From a virus, in the IMG/VR virus record IMGVR_UViG_3300035703_000077, positions 1 through 64,000 of that record: a stretch of DNA of 64,000 bases, one strand, 5' to 3'. Below are positions 34,319-45,200 of this stretch, one piece after another (position 1 is the stretch's first letter; each line of letters starts with the position of its first letter). Under the pieces are notes generated by a model that ran no database searches, had not been told where the DNA came from, and saw only the letters and a list, made by a program, of their open reading frames with translations. A program made the position numbers and the translations under genes.

Positions 34319-35253
34319 ATTCCTTTTAATTTTACACGGATCATATCATCCCATTGAGTTGCTTTTGTGCTTCTAATTATTTCTTGCGTCTTAATAAAGC
34401 CAAGGTCACTTGGGTCTTTTTCAGTTGGGATGATATTAGTAACTTGTATGCCGTTTTTAGTAAAATAATTTACATATTTATTAGCTTGGTCTTGGGCATC
34501 ATTATCTAGCATTATTTTAATTTTTTTTACCTTATTCAAAAAAATAGTTTCCATCAATCGCTTTGATATAAACTTACCAAATAGCGGTATGGCGTTTCGT
34601 CTAATAGCGATTGCATCAAATACACCTTCACATAATGTAATTTCATATTTCCAATTTATTTGATTTTCAAATCCTATGACGTTTTTGGATATAGGTGGGT
34701 TTTTATACTTGAAATTAGTTTCATTATATGCACGTGCCATAAAATAATTTAACTGATTATCTTTATCATATGATGGTATTATAATTCTATTTTCATATAT
34801 ACCATTTTCACAATATCCTATGTTATATTTGACTATAATATCATCATTTATACCCCTACTTAACAAATAACGTTTGACATAGTCAAAGTTAGGATCTATT
34901 GAAATTTTCTTTTCGTTTAGTTGTTTAAATTCATTTGGTAGTTTTAATTTAACTACCTCTTCTGTTTCAGTTTCTGTACTATTATAATAACTAGAACCAT
35001 ATATGGTATTGATAGTACTTATCTTTGAATGATCGCAATTTAACTTACGCAAAAGAAACCCAATAGTATTACCTTTTGAGTTGCATACCCAACAATGAAA
35101 TTTTTGACTATTTAAATTTACTTGTAGTTTCTTTTTGTGATGATGACAAAACGGGCAATGATATGCCATTTCATCATTTGGATATGTGGTGCCTACACCC
35201 AATAGAGAATCCAAAATATTAACTACTATTAACTTATCTTTGTGTGAAATCAT
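34315..35253 (-). CDS. 61: DNA primase, gp61/DnaG-like
   Basis: The protein has 312 residues from the ATG giving MISHKDKLIV. A TTG three codons earlier is less likely. The N-terminal zinc domain is HCPFCHHHKKKLQVNL with FHCWVCNSKGNTIGFL. The TOPRIM part shows TLCEGVFDAIAIRRN with its catalytic Glu and IKIMLDNDAQDQA with the metal-binding Asp pair. It makes RNA primers for lagging-strand synthesis together with a DnaB-type helicase (gp41), which is not in this window. The stop overlaps the start of the gp47-46 gene as ATGA. It is an unusual replication gene among tail genes. Confidence 0.88.
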   Translation of the reverse strand: MISHKDKLIVVNILDSLLGVGTTYPNDEMAYHCPFCHHHKKKLQVNLNSQKFHCWVCNSKGNTIGFLLRKLNCDHSKISTINTIYGSSYYNSTETETEEVVKLKLPNEFKQLNEKKISIDPNFDYVKRYLLSRGINDDIIVKYNIGYCENGIYENRIIIPSYDKDNQLNYFMARAYNETNFKYKNPPISKNVIGFENQINWKYEITLCEGVFDAIAIRRNAIPLFGKFISKRLMETIFLNKVKKIKIMLDNDAQDQANKYVNYFTKNGIQVTNIIPTEKDPSDLGFIKTQEIIRSTKATQWDDMIRVKLKGI

Positions 35254-35277
35254 ACAACACAATATAACATAAATTTG

Positions 35278-35700
35278 TTATTTTGTCAAAAAAATTGTTG
35301 TATCTTTATGATAAAACTTACCCAAAATTGTATCATTCCAATATAAATCAGGATGTTCTAAGACCTCATACTTAAACAAATATTTAGTTTCCAAATATGT
35401 GAGTTGTTTTTTACTATATGCAAATTCTAAAATGTATCTAGTAAATTCTGTTTGTTTACCTTCTTTTATCATTTGCTTAATTAGTAAGTTAGAACCATAA
35501 TAATTTAACCAATCAGATTCTTTTACAATTTTTCTTTTTCTTTTATATCCTTTTAGCGGGGGTAGTGTTTTTTTGGAGTTTAATAATTTTTTACCTATGT
35601 ACTTTTTACCACTATTATGTTCTAATAAATATACAAAACCAATAGCACTTTCAGGTATGTCTGAAAGTGCTTTTATTTCAAGATTATTATAATTCCACAT
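35278..35700 (-). CDS. GIY-YIG-type endonuclease
   Basis: The 140-residue protein has a GIY-YIG-like core: FVYLLEHNSGKKYIGKKLL (residues about 22-40), then ESDWLNYYGSN and LETKYLFKYEVLE with the likely catalytic Glu. The family of small proteins with WxxxNxxxI starts is common in T4-like phages and may be a housekeeping nuclease and not a homing enzyme, since no DNA-binding repeats follow. A perfect 11-bp hairpin lies inside its first codons. It is 24 bases upstream of the primase gene. Biological target unknown. Confidence 0.75.
   Translation of the reverse strand: MWNYNNLEIKALSDIPESAIGFVYLLEHNSGKKYIGKKLLNSKKTLPPLKGYKRKRKIVKESDWLNYYGSNLLIKQMIKEGKQTEFTRYILEFAYSKKQLTYLETKYLFKYEVLEHPDLYWNDTILGKFYHKDTTIFLTK
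35644..35671 (+). terminator. Perfect hairpin with T-run on the strand opposite the genes
   Basis: AGCACTTTCAG pairs perfectly with CTGAAAGTGCT around a 6-base loop, and the plus strand then reads TTTTATTT. This has the form of an intrinsic terminator for plus-strand RNA, although no plus-strand gene is present. It lies in the first codons of the GIY-YIG gene, where the minus-strand RNA would fold equally well. Confidence 0.5.
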
Positions 35701-35701
35701 A

Positions 35702-35884
35702 TTATTGCGGTTTGCTGTCTGTATATTTTCTTTCGTTTAATTTACCACCACGTGCTTTTTCTAAAGCTGATTCGTTTTTTGATAAATCAGGTCCACCATC
35801 TGCTTCAATTGGTGTTTTATCTTTTGATTTATCTGGTAGCTTATTGAAATCCGATTTTTTATACATATCTAATATAGATGCCAT
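35702..35884 (-). CDS. Small conserved phage protein, unknown function
   Basis: The 60-residue hydrophilic protein (MASILDMYKKSDFNKLPDKS, then TPIEADGGPDLSKN and ALEKARGGKL) has no membrane segment or catalytic motif. The SxxDGGPDLSKN type of segment recurs in small proteins next to tail genes of T4-like phages. A strong AAAAGGAG site seven bases before the ATG supports that it is really made. It lies one base upstream of the GIY-YIG gene. Confidence 0.65.
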   Translation of the reverse strand: MASILDMYKKSDFNKLPDKSKDKTPIEADGGPDLSKNESALEKARGGKLNERKYTDSKPQ

Positions 35885-35922
35885 ATTGTATCTCCTTTTA
35901 TATAATTATTTATTTTTTTTAT

Positions 35923-36777
35923 TTACATATCAAATCTAACTATAAAATTTAATGGATAATCTGGTAATTTTTTTACTGGCTTTGCTAATTTAGCAACTAA
36001 TATTAAATCGTGGTCATCATCGTAAAATCCTATGGTTGTAATATATGGTCTTAAATATGATCCAGTTTGATCAGTTAAACCATATAAAAAATAATCATCC
36101 CAAGAACCAGATTTTGATGGATCAGTTGAAGATTGAAATGTTTTCTTAACAAATAATGAACCAGACAGATCAACAACTGCAGAGGGATTAGTAGATGTAT
36201 TTGCTTCATATTCAGTTACAGTTAAAAATATCTCACGCTCATAAATAGTTTGTGTTGATTTAAATTTAATATTAAAATCTTGATAAGATTCACTAGTTAT
36301 ACTTTTTGTCATAACTATTAAACCTTGTCCATAAAATACGTTACCATACACAACACTACCGCTTTTTAAATTAGAATATCCATCATCCTTTAAAACTATA
36401 CTAGATGAATTGTCAGTTAGTGTAACTGAATTTGGTTTTATTCCTTCACCATAATAACTAGATGAAATAGACAATACAACAATTTCACCTTCTAATAATC
36501 TTTCATCCGTAGATGTAAAATTTTCTCGATTACCTGGTAAGTATGCACTACCAGTTGTTGGATTATAATAATATTGTTGTTTTATTGCTGAATATAATAA
36601 TCTTGGGTATGTACCATTAACTTTAACCTCAATTTCTTCGTCAAATGTTGAACCACTTAATTGATTTCCAAATTCACTACCATAATATCGATCAATACTT
36701 GATGATGTCAAATCCCAATTTTTATAGGTAGTAAGTTTTCTAACTGTTATATCGTCTTTTTGAATAGGTTTTATCAT
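35923..36777 (-). CDS. Tail or baseplate structural protein, paralogue of the next upstream gene
   Basis: The protein has 284 residues from the ATG giving MIKPIQKDDITVRK. An extension of 12 codons would run into the upstream terminator. It is beta-rich and Ser/Thr-rich. The C-terminus (YITTIGFYDDDHDLILVAKL) matches that of the 404-residue protein at 36861-38075 (YITTVGLYNDSNELLAVGKV), so the two share a terminal domain seen in other phage tail proteins. No enzymatic motif. Likely part of the baseplate periphery or a fibre connector. Confidence 0.65.
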   Translation of the reverse strand: MIKPIQKDDITVRKLTTYKNWDLTSSSIDRYYGSEFGNQLSGSTFDEEIEVKVNGTYPRLLYSAIKQQYYYNPTTGSAYLPGNRENFTSTDERLLEGEIVVLSISSSYYGEGIKPNSVTLTDNSSSIVLKDDGYSNLKSGSVVYGNVFYGQGLIVMTKSITSESYQDFNIKFKSTQTIYEREIFLTVTEYEANTSTNPSAVVDLSGSLFVKKTFQSSTDPSKSGSWDDYFLYGLTDQTGSYLRPYITTIGFYDDDHDLILVAKLAKPVKKLPDYPLNFIVRFDM

Positions 36778-36794
36778 AAATATAAATATAGTAT

Positions 36795-36828
36795 AAAAAA
36801 ATAACCCAACCATAGGATTGGGTTATTT
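36795..36828 (-). terminator. Intrinsic terminator between two tail protein genes
   Basis: A perfect 10-bp stem (AATAACCCAA with TTGGGTTATT) with an 8-base loop is followed on the minus strand by a run of T. It lies about 30 bases past the stop at 36861 and just before the start at 36777. Confidence 0.87.
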
Positions 36829-36860
36829 ATATTGACATATTTAAATCCAAATTTTATTAA

Positions 36861-38075
36861 TTAAAAATCTAATCTAATTTTTATTAATAGTTCTTTACTG
36901 AAATCTTTTACAATTGGTTGCGAAACTTTACCAACTGCAAGTAGTTCATTTGAATCATTATACAACCCAACGGTAGTTATATATACTTTTGGATTATCAA
37001 TAAACGTGTCTTCAATAGGTCTCCCATCATCCCCTCTAAATGTAGGATTATTAGAGTAATTAAAATGTCTATTTTGTACTCTAACAAAATAATGAGATGT
37101 TGATATTGTTTCTGTACTTCTAGCTTCAAAATCACTACCTCCTTTTATAGCATTATATAATAAAGCGTGATTTTGCTTATCAGCATCAATACCATAATCA
37201 ACCGATGCCCCACCAAGTGAAGCAGTGCCGATTGAAGTTCCAATTGTATTATGAATTGCAGTTGGATTTAATACTATAATTCCTTGGTCTGGATAGAATA
37301 AACCATATCCTAAATTATTAGATGATGTTGGATTTGAGATTGTTGGAGCAGCAGACGTACCTAAATTTATAGATCCCGAAACTATATTAAATACACGACC
37401 AGATGTACCAGACGTTTCATTAAACTTATTTCCAGAATCATCAATAAATGTAAATACACCATTTGAACCACTTAAATTAAATTCAATGTTACCAGCATCA
37501 ACTTTTTCTCTATATCTTGCTCTTGCAAAATTTATAACATAAATATCACTAGATGCCGTTAATACACCAGTTACGTTTGTTAAAAATTGGAATCTGGTAT
37601 CATCACTATCTAATAACAAAGTTCTATACTGACCATAAATTGCAGTAGTTGGTAAAGTTCCGTCACCATTAGACAAGTCCAATGATATAGAACCACTACC
37701 AGATACGTGCCCGTAGGTTACTGCGAATTGAACCTCCGCAGATGCAGAAGTTGCATTGGTTTGATATACATTCCAATAGTATTTACCAGAAGATGATACT
37801 TGTGTAGATGATGTGAAAAATGTATTTAATGAACCCTCACCACCGCTCCATAAACCAGTAGTTACAATTTCAATATCATTAACTACATCATCGGTTAAGT
37901 TAAACATTCTATAAGGACCCATCTGTGCTTCGCTTGTTGCCGCCCCAATCAAAGGATTCCCAGTGGAAAATTGAGGAATTAAATTAGCGATATCAGCATC
38001 CGTTACAGGTGTACCTGTCTGAAATAATTGAGTTATTGCTTGTTGTAAACCCGTTTGGTTTGTTATTTGTGCCAT
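36861..38075 (-). CDS. Tail or baseplate structural protein
   Basis: The 404-residue protein starts with a helical segment, MAQITNQTGLQQAITQLFQT, then is beta-rich with many Gly, Ser and Thr. The middle region (GLFYPDQGIIVLNPTAI) and the C-terminal YITTVGLYNDSNELLAVGKV resemble T4-like phage baseplate or neck-fibre proteins that share such an end domain with the gene at 35923-36777. An AAGGAT ribosome binding site precedes it and a terminator follows. The exact role is not known. Confidence 0.7.
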   Translation of the reverse strand: MAQITNQTGLQQAITQLFQTGTPVTDADIANLIPQFSTGNPLIGAATSEAQMGPYRMFNLTDDVVNDIEIVTTGLWSGGEGSLNTFFTSSTQVSSSGKYYWNVYQTNATSASAEVQFAVTYGHVSGSGSISLDLSNGDGTLPTTAIYGQYRTLLLDSDDTRFQFLTNVTGVLTASSDIYVINFARARYREKVDAGNIEFNLSGSNGVFTFIDDSGNKFNETSGTSGRVFNIVSGSINLGTSAAPTISNPTSSNNLGYGLFYPDQGIIVLNPTAIHNTIGTSIGTASLGGASVDYGIDADKQNHALLYNAIKGGSDFEARSTETISTSHYFVRVQNRHFNYSNNPTFRGDDGRPIEDTFIDNPKVYITTVGLYNDSNELLAVGKVSQPIVKDFSKELLIKIRLDF

Positions 38076-38093
38076 TTTATATTAATCCTTATA

Positions 38094-38744
38094 TTATGTA
38101 GTTGGTATATATTCAACTTCAATCGGTACTGTAATCGAAGCTCCGGTTTGATTTCCAATTATAGTAATTGTAGTACTAAAACTTCTCGTAACATCGGTTA
38201 TAGGTACAACTTGAAATGTAGTTCCATCTAAATTATAAATTGCAGTCATATCACTTACACTAGAACCAAGTGGAGTTGCTGCAGTTATTTGTACCGCTTC
38301 CTTGTCTGCAACTATAATTGTAAATGTAGTATTTTGAGTAGCTGCCGATTGTGGGAATGTTGAAATTGTAACAGTTTGAGCTGCTGTGGATTGTCGCGTT
38401 CTATCAGCATAGATTTTAATACTATTTGCACCAGTGAAGCTAACATTACCAATATTTATAGTTGGTATTTGCGTAGTACCTCTTGGCATTGTCATAAGTA
38501 AATTTTTCATAACTTGTGTTTCATCAACACCAGCTTCTAAAATAGGTAATGCCCGAATTGCAGCATCATAATAAGCAGAACCTTTTGGATGTGCAGTATC
38601 ATATAATGAATAATCAATTTCATCGTCCGATAATGCAAATTTAGTTATTTGTAAAGTTCCCCTATTCTGTGCTAATTTTTCTCTACCACGACGCGTTAAA
38701 ACCGCATCAATGGTAATTTCAGTTGTGTTATCTAAATATGCCAT
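38094..38744 (-). CDS. Virion structural protein, conserved in T4-like phages
   Basis: The 216-residue protein has a recognisable N-terminal half: ITIDAVLTRRGREKLAQNRG, TLQITKFALSDDEIDYSLYD, AHPKGSAYYDAAIRALPILE. I know this pattern from tail-region proteins of many aquatic T4-like phages. The C-terminal half is beta-rich (an Ig-like fold is possible). It has a good AAAGGAAA site and sits 18 bases upstream of the 404-residue gene. Probably a baseplate or tail-end component. Confidence 0.7.
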   Translation of the reverse strand: MAYLDNTTEITIDAVLTRRGREKLAQNRGTLQITKFALSDDEIDYSLYDTAHPKGSAYYDAAIRALPILEAGVDETQVMKNLLMTMPRGTTQIPTINIGNVSFTGANSIKIYADRTRQSTAAQTVTISTFPQSAATQNTTFTIIVADKEAVQITAATPLGSSVSDMTAIYNLDGTTFQVVPITDVTRSFSTTITIIGNQTGASITVPIEVEYIPTT

Positions 38745-38784
38745 ATTTATTTCCTTTAAAAAATTTTAAACGTTTTATTTTTTG

Positions 38785-38800
38785 TATAAATATAAGTATA
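38785..38800 (-). promoter_or_regulatory. Recurrent intergenic A/T motif (minus strand TATACTTATATTTATA)
   Basis: The 15-base core of this sequence recurs exactly at 60746-60760, and shorter versions occur at 14771-14785 and near 62597-62607, always in gaps before minus-strand genes. It may be a phage promoter, but the copy at 60746 abuts an ATG, which does not fit a usual promoter spacing. Confidence 0.35.
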
Positions 38801-38820
38801 AAAAAATATATTTTTTACTA

Positions 38821-41800
38821 TTATTCAACGAACAATATTGGTTCCCCACTACCACGTCCAGTCTCATTAACTTTAAGTGTATTAGGATCAGTTAAGAATA
38901 CTTCGACAACAGGTTTTCCATCATATGTATTTGCCGATGTAAGTTTAACACCTTTATATATAGAATTCATCAAACCAGCTGTCAAATCATTTGTAAATTT
39001 ATAGTGAGATGGTAAATATCCATTCAATGGTTTAACTTCAACTATATTTCCACCTACTATAGGATCAGATTCATCTGGATTTAAAAATGTCAGTCTATAT
39101 CTAAATCTTTCTATTTTTACATTTGCATATTCATCGTAACCAGAAACGGAAACTAATGAACCTGAAATTATTTCATTAACTAATTCAAAATATCTTTCTT
39201 TTATTACAAATACTTTTTTTCTTTCTTTGATATAGCCACCCCTACGATCTCTAGTTGTGATTATAGCAACTCCATTTTGAGCGAAAATATTTCTACCACC
39301 TACCGATGGTAATTCCTCATCTACTCCAATATTTTCATATTCATCTTTTATAATGTATGTTTTTTTAGTTTCTGTTTTTATTCTTGGTAATTGTATGTTA
39401 AAGTCATCTATATTAAACACAACATTAACATCATCTTTAACATCAACATTTGAATTATAATTATGATATGCAAAATCTATAATATTAAAATCTTCGTAGT
39501 TTATAGTTGAACTTAAATTATCAAAATTGATGTTTAAATTAGTATTATCTACCAAATTTATATCACTCTCATAATCAGTTTTTACTAATTTTAATGATGA
39601 TGTATAATTAGTTATATTTCCAGAATTATCCTCATAATTGATCAATAAATTCGTATCATCTTGAATATCGATAATTGAATTTAAATCATCAACTTTACCA
39701 TCAAAACTATTGGTATTATTACTTATTGACGTAAATATATTTTTGAAATCGTACCCAACGGATGATGTGTAATTTATATTAAATGAATCCAAATTATAAA
39801 TAGATGATGATACTACCCCATCTTTATAATAATCAATATTCCCATCATAAATTTTATATAATGCATTTGGTGTTATTCTAATAGGTAAATCTTCATTTAT
39901 AGTAGAATATTCACCAGATTCACTAACTATTATACTATAATCTGCATTTAAATTATTATATTCAGTTTTAACTGAATTCCATTCATATTTACTTCTTTCA
40001 AGTAAGTGTGGCTCATATAGTAATCCAGTTGAAAATCTAGATCTAGCTGGAACTAATGTTTTTAATACTTCAAATATAGATTTATCTATATATTTAACAA
40101 GTCTAACAAATTCATATGGGTTTAAATCAGTTCTTTCGAAATAATACTTTCGTAAATCATTTAATTCCTTATATGTTGATTTATACTGATCTACAGGATT
40201 ACCAATAAAGTCATCTAAATACAAATCCCCAAATGACTTAATTATATCCAAATTAACTTCTCTAGTTGGTGATAAAAACACTCCCAGTTTATTAGAATCA
40301 ATAGTTGACCTATCATAAATACCCTTTGCTGTATATTCTATAGGACTAAGTCTATTATCCGACACACTTGAACTTTCAAATCTAATCTTATCTGTGTAAA
40401 TATAAGAACCCTTCGGAACAATACCAGTAACCGTTCGCTCGTATGGTAGATATTGATATGGGTATAAAGATGCAGAGTAAAAATTGGAAGCTGTTGCAAA
40501 TGTCGCATATGATTGGTTATACGCTACATTTTTAATGTATGGATCTAACGTTCTATCCTTTGGATATTCAAAGTCTAATCTAAATAATAAATCTGCAGTA
40601 GAACTACTTATGTCGTTTCCATTTATTGCTTCTGGTAATAATGTATGAATTTCAAGCGACGATGTGTTTAATGGTTCAGTCCATAATCTAAACTCATCAA
40701 TAGTTCCTTTGAATCCTTGACCAACTATAAGTTGATTACTACCACTCCAATTTGAAGAGCCAGTGGGTATTGTGACAGATCCTGAAACTTTACTTCTAAC
40801 TCTATCTCTAGCAGCTTCATACGCATATATCGTATATGTGTCGCTCGTTGAGCCAGTAACACGATTTAAAAGAATTTGAGTATATGTATCATTATATAAA
40901 TTTATTTCGCTAGTAGATGCTGAATACAATGTTGAACTACCACTTATTGTAAATTCAACATATCCTGTATTTTGTGGAGTTCTAACAAAATCAATAGACC
41001 ACGCATTATTATTTTTAATAATATTTTGATCTTCTATTGCATTTGTATTCAATCTCAATTCAACAGATTGAGGATAAATTAAGCTACCACTTAGATATGG
41101 TTTCCAATCCACTGAAATATATGAACCAGTATAAGAACCGGATACAAAATTTATAGCTGAGCTTCTATCTTGATACGTGTATGTCTTTCTAATACCATCA
41201 CTACCGTCATCTTGTGGTCCGCCATACTCAACTACATTTAAAATATATTCAGGAATACCGTATGCAGCTAATATTGCATTAATACTACGTTTGGTTCCTT
41301 TATTTTTTAAAATGTATGGTAAGTTATTAAGTATTCTTCTCCAAATTTGAGTTCTATATTCCTTTTCAGAAAATTCTGTTATTTGATTACCTTGCTCATC
41401 CACTCCAAACGCATATAGCCATAAAAGTTGTGATGATGCCCCGATATTTGGATTCCAACCAAGTGATTTCAAATATGGATATACCAACTCATCAATTATA
41501 CCATTATATTTTTTGTTTTCAATAAATTTAGCGTCTTTTAGCGCATTAATATGAGTCCAAACAATATCAAAATGATGACCTACCATATTTAAAAATGTTA
41601 TAAAATCAATATTTTCTTGGTCTCTAATAATATATTCTGGTATATTACTAATTAAACGATGTACATTTATTTTATCAAATGTTTCAGCCGCATCCAATGC
41701 TGTATCAAACCATTGTTTAACAATATCAGTATTTGAACCACTCAAAATTGAGCCAGCCCCTGGATATCCGTAACCAGTTGTTACATCGGTATATAAAAAT

Positions 41801-42285
41801 TCCTCAAACCCTGTGAATCCACCTATTAATTCGTGTTTTTGGGTTTTTAATCTCTTTAATTCATTTATTGCTGAAATATTATAAATTGAGCTTGATGAAT
41901 TAGTTAATTCATTTATTTTACTATCGTAATTTTCTAATACTTGAACTTTATAATAAAAATTTAAAACGAGTTCATCTGCCGAACCAAACCTAACAAAATT
42001 ATCAAATTGATATCCAGAACCAGATTCAGCATAAATTATTTGCAGTTTGGATGTATCAATGCCACTTTTATAAAAATACTCTGTTAGTAATTTTTCATTT
42101 ACAACAGAACCAGATGCTAAAATTTGATCAAAATATTCAAAACCAACACCACCCTCGTCCAATATATTCCAATTTGGGGGTCGTATTTTAATACAATCCT
42201 CAATAATTTCATCGACAAGCCTAACTTTTACAATTAGATGACCATTTCTATTTGGGCTGCTAAGTATTAAATCTAAATCATTCAT
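38821..42285 (-). CDS. Large baseplate or tail protein with LamG-like domain
   Basis: The 1154-residue protein has an alpha/beta N-terminal third (YFYKSGIDTSKLQIIY; RILNNLPYILKNKGTKRSIN, AILAAYGIPEYILNVVEYGG) that recalls phage tail-end proteins. A LamG/concanavalin-like jelly roll spans about 395-545, ending with GFKGTIDEFRLWTEPLNTSS. Residues 560-780 contain SFGDLYLDDFIGNPVDQYKS and FVRLVKYIDKSIFEVLKTLV. The last third is rich in Asn and Asp with short repeats containing INYED and NINFDN. LamG domains bind glycans, so it may touch the host surface. The next gene ends two bases before its stop region. Confidence 0.75.
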   Translation of the reverse strand: MNDLDLILSSPNRNGHLIVKVRLVDEIIEDCIKIRPPNWNILDEGGVGFEYFDQILASGSVVNEKLLTEYFYKSGIDTSKLQIIYAESGSGYQFDNFVRFGSADELVLNFYYKVQVLENYDSKINELTNSSSSIYNISAINELKRLKTQKHELIGGFTGFEEFLYTDVTTGYGYPGAGSILSGSNTDIVKQWFDTALDAAETFDKINVHRLISNIPEYIIRDQENIDFITFLNMVGHHFDIVWTHINALKDAKFIENKKYNGIIDELVYPYLKSLGWNPNIGASSQLLWLYAFGVDEQGNQITEFSEKEYRTQIWRRILNNLPYILKNKGTKRSINAILAAYGIPEYILNVVEYGGPQDDGSDGIRKTYTYQDRSSAINFVSGSYTGSYISVDWKPYLSGSLIYPQSVELRLNTNAIEDQNIIKNNNAWSIDFVRTPQNTGYVEFTISGSSTLYSASTSEINLYNDTYTQILLNRVTGSTSDTYTIYAYEAARDRVRSKVSGSVTIPTGSSNWSGSNQLIVGQGFKGTIDEFRLWTEPLNTSSLEIHTLLPEAINGNDISSSTADLLFRLDFEYPKDRTLDPYIKNVAYNQSYATFATASNFYSASLYPYQYLPYERTVTGIVPKGSYIYTDKIRFESSSVSDNRLSPIEYTAKGIYDRSTIDSNKLGVFLSPTREVNLDIIKSFGDLYLDDFIGNPVDQYKSTYKELNDLRKYYFERTDLNPYEFVRLVKYIDKSIFEVLKTLVPARSRFSTGLLYEPHLLERSKYEWNSVKTEYNNLNADYSIIVSESGEYSTINEDLPIRITPNALYKIYDGNIDYYKDGVVSSSIYNLDSFNINYTSSVGYDFKNIFTSISNNTNSFDGKVDDLNSIIDIQDDTNLLINYEDNSGNITNYTSSLKLVKTDYESDINLVDNTNLNINFDNLSSTINYEDFNIIDFAYHNYNSNVDVKDDVNVVFNIDDFNIQLPRIKTETKKTYIIKDEYENIGVDEELPSVGGRNIFAQNGVAIITTRDRRGGYIKERKKVFVIKERYFELVNEIISGSLVSVSGYDEYANVKIERFRYRLTFLNPDESDPIVGGNIVEVKPLNGYLPSHYKFTNDLTAGLMNSIYKGVKLTSANTYDGKPVVEVFLTDPNTLKVNETGRGSGEPILFVE

Positions 42286-42287
42286 TA

Positions 42288-45200
42288 TTAACTTCTCTGT
42301 TTACTTATCCATATTGACGTATTAACTGTTATGTCTTCAGGTAATGGCTCATACATTTTTAGCACCAAGGTTGGATTTACGCTTGTTGGTATTTCGTTTC
42401 CCAATTCGTCTACTTCAAATTCACTAAACGTTATATCATCACGTTCCCAATTTGCAATCAGTCTTGGTTCTTCATTATCAAAGTGCAAATAGTGATTTAA
42501 ATATTTTGCAACTTCATCTTTATATATAGTAAAATCAAATTTTGGTTTTATTATATTATTTAAGTTATTTATAATAAATGGTCTTGGTATTTGTATGTTG
42601 GATTTGTTAAACTGTATAACAATATCTTCATACTGACCTTCTTTATATTTATTGTTTTCAAATCGTTCTGGTACTAAAATTAAAGTAAAATCAAAAGTGT
42701 CACCATCACCAGTATCTATCCCAAATCTACTAATTAAATCTTGCATATTAAAATTGGCAATACTATCTGGTTTATACCTTTGATATAGGTAATTTTCACC
42801 ATAATTAGTAACATAAATTGCAACATTTGTAGAAAATTCAGATTCAAATGTAACATCAAAATCTTGATTAAAGCCAATATAGTCTCTAGCATTTATTCCC
42901 TCTGGATATTCAATTCGTGTGATAATTGGTGGTGTAACATCTGGAATAATAGATGAAACTATATCAACTTTACCAGAATTACCATAATAATCTATATATG
43001 ATGTATTTATTTTAACTATTATATTGGATTTAATTTGATTAGCTAATACACGAATTTCTCCATTATTTAAAATTTCAAATCCAACATAATCTACAAATTT
43101 ATTAGTATCTTCTTCGTATGCAAAAATTGAGTTAATAGTATATGTAGAATCGTCAGTTAACGTTTTACCAGATTCCAATTTAACAAACTTTAATGGTGTT
43201 GAAACTTTATCATTTGGTAATATTTGAGTTGCTAAGATTGGTATGTTTTTTATTTCATCATATGTTTGATCAATTATATCAAAATTATCACTAACTATTA
43301 CAACTTGGCGTAATACTGTTGTTTTTACTGATATTTTACTAAATCTTTGTGGTAATTGAATTCTATTCAAATAAAATTGTAAAGTAGTTGTACCTTCTTT
43401 TCCACTAATATCTTTGTACTCTATTTCGGCATACCCATATTCAGATTGTAATATTTTTTTTACAGACGGTCTGAATTTTGAAAATGATGATAATTCATAG
43501 CTATCAATTGAGTTACCATATACTTTTTTTATTTTAAACTGATTTTTATTTAGTAAATTGTTTTGGGTATATTGCATTGGTATTGGTGCTAATCCAGATC
43601 CAACTTCTCTCTCTGATAATTCAACTAAAATTTCAGGAAATGGTATTGGTGTCTGTACCAATGACCGTCTAAAATCCACCTCGACATCTATAAAATTTGG
43701 TTTTATTGTTGCTAAAACTTCTTGTCCACGTGGTGCAATTCTATTAACAGGTATAAATATTTGTACATTGGATTTTGAAGCACCACAACTATCGATATAA
43801 TCAACAAATATTTTTATACTATGGTTTTTTTCCAAAATCCCATTTTCTGGTATAAAAATTTCATTTGTAGCAGGTGCATCCGTTGTTAAAACAAATCCTT
43901 CTATTTTTTTTATTTTATATGTACCCTTTACCAAATCTCCCGTTGTATAACGTAACGGAACTCTTGTATTATTCATTAAATCAGTCTCATCTGCTAGAAT
44001 CTTAATGGATGGTGTCGATATTGAGTTTATATTGAATTGGTTTGTATAATCAACAATTACATTTATATTTGATGGATTGGGTGTAAATGTTACTACATAT
44101 GGTTTAGGTGCAATTCTATTTATTTTAAATGATGTATAAGTTCTATTTAAATTTAAATTGTCATCCCTATATTCAATTGTAACATTTACGACATAGCTTT
44201 TATCTAAAAAATTACGCTGTAATGTAATTGTATTGTCATTACCAAATAAAAAATTAAGATTATCAACATCTGATGTAACATTTACAATTTTAAATTCACC
44301 GGATTTAGGATCATTACTATTTTGAGTAAAATTTAAAATTTTAACATCATTTGTGTTTTTAGTATTAGTTTGCGTTACACTTATAGATACGGGTAATATC
44401 TCACCAAGTATTGAGTTATTACAATCAACCGGTAATAATAAATCCGCATTTGGCTTTGCTACGATTGTATATGTTGGTATCGTTGGAGGTGTTACATCTT
44501 CACCTTCAATATCAGGTATTATTTCAAAATATACAGTTTCAGTAAGTGGTTCTATTTCAATTGGAATATTTTGATTTGTATTTCTGTACCTAATTGTAGC
44601 TTTACCATATATTGGTTTGGATATATTATAAACATAAACTTCAAAATAATTTTGCGTATACCCAAACGTTTGATTTTGTCGATTTGGTGGAATTGCATTT
44701 GAATTTAAAAAACCATTAAATTCAATTCTATCACTAGACTCTTCTTTTGTAAATTCTACATTTGTTATTGTAAAATAGCCAGCAGATGGCTCAAACGGTG
44801 TAAATGAATATTCAAAATTATCATTATTTAATCTAGGCTCGAACCCATTTACTGTTACTCTAAAAGTTTCAAATTGAGTTCCCGATTTAGTTGAAATCGG
44901 TATAAAATTTTTATTAACTTTTACATATTTTTTAGATGGATTTATAGTAAAGCTAGATGGTGTTAATACATCTGTACGATATAAGTTGAATATTAGTTCA
45001 TAATCTCGTATATCTCCAATATTATTTTTATAACGTATTTTTACAATGCCAGTTAATGCTTGATCAGAAAAAACATCGTTTATCGAAAATCCAAAAATAT
45101 TTGGTTTAAGAGAATCTACATTAGATCCTGCCACATAATTTACACGCTGTTGAGTTGGAGTCTTCCAATTTCTATAAAACTCAATGCCAATTATACTAAA

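Noticed and set aside
35278-35700. Homing endonuclease with an intron
   Set aside because: The GIY-YIG gene has no intron-like flanks, the neighbouring genes are intact, and the protein lacks DNA-binding repeats typical of homing enzymes.
36824-36831. TATAAATA late-promoter box on the minus strand
   Set aside because: It overlaps the arm of the terminator hairpin and is part of its A/T-rich flank, so a promoter role is unlikely.
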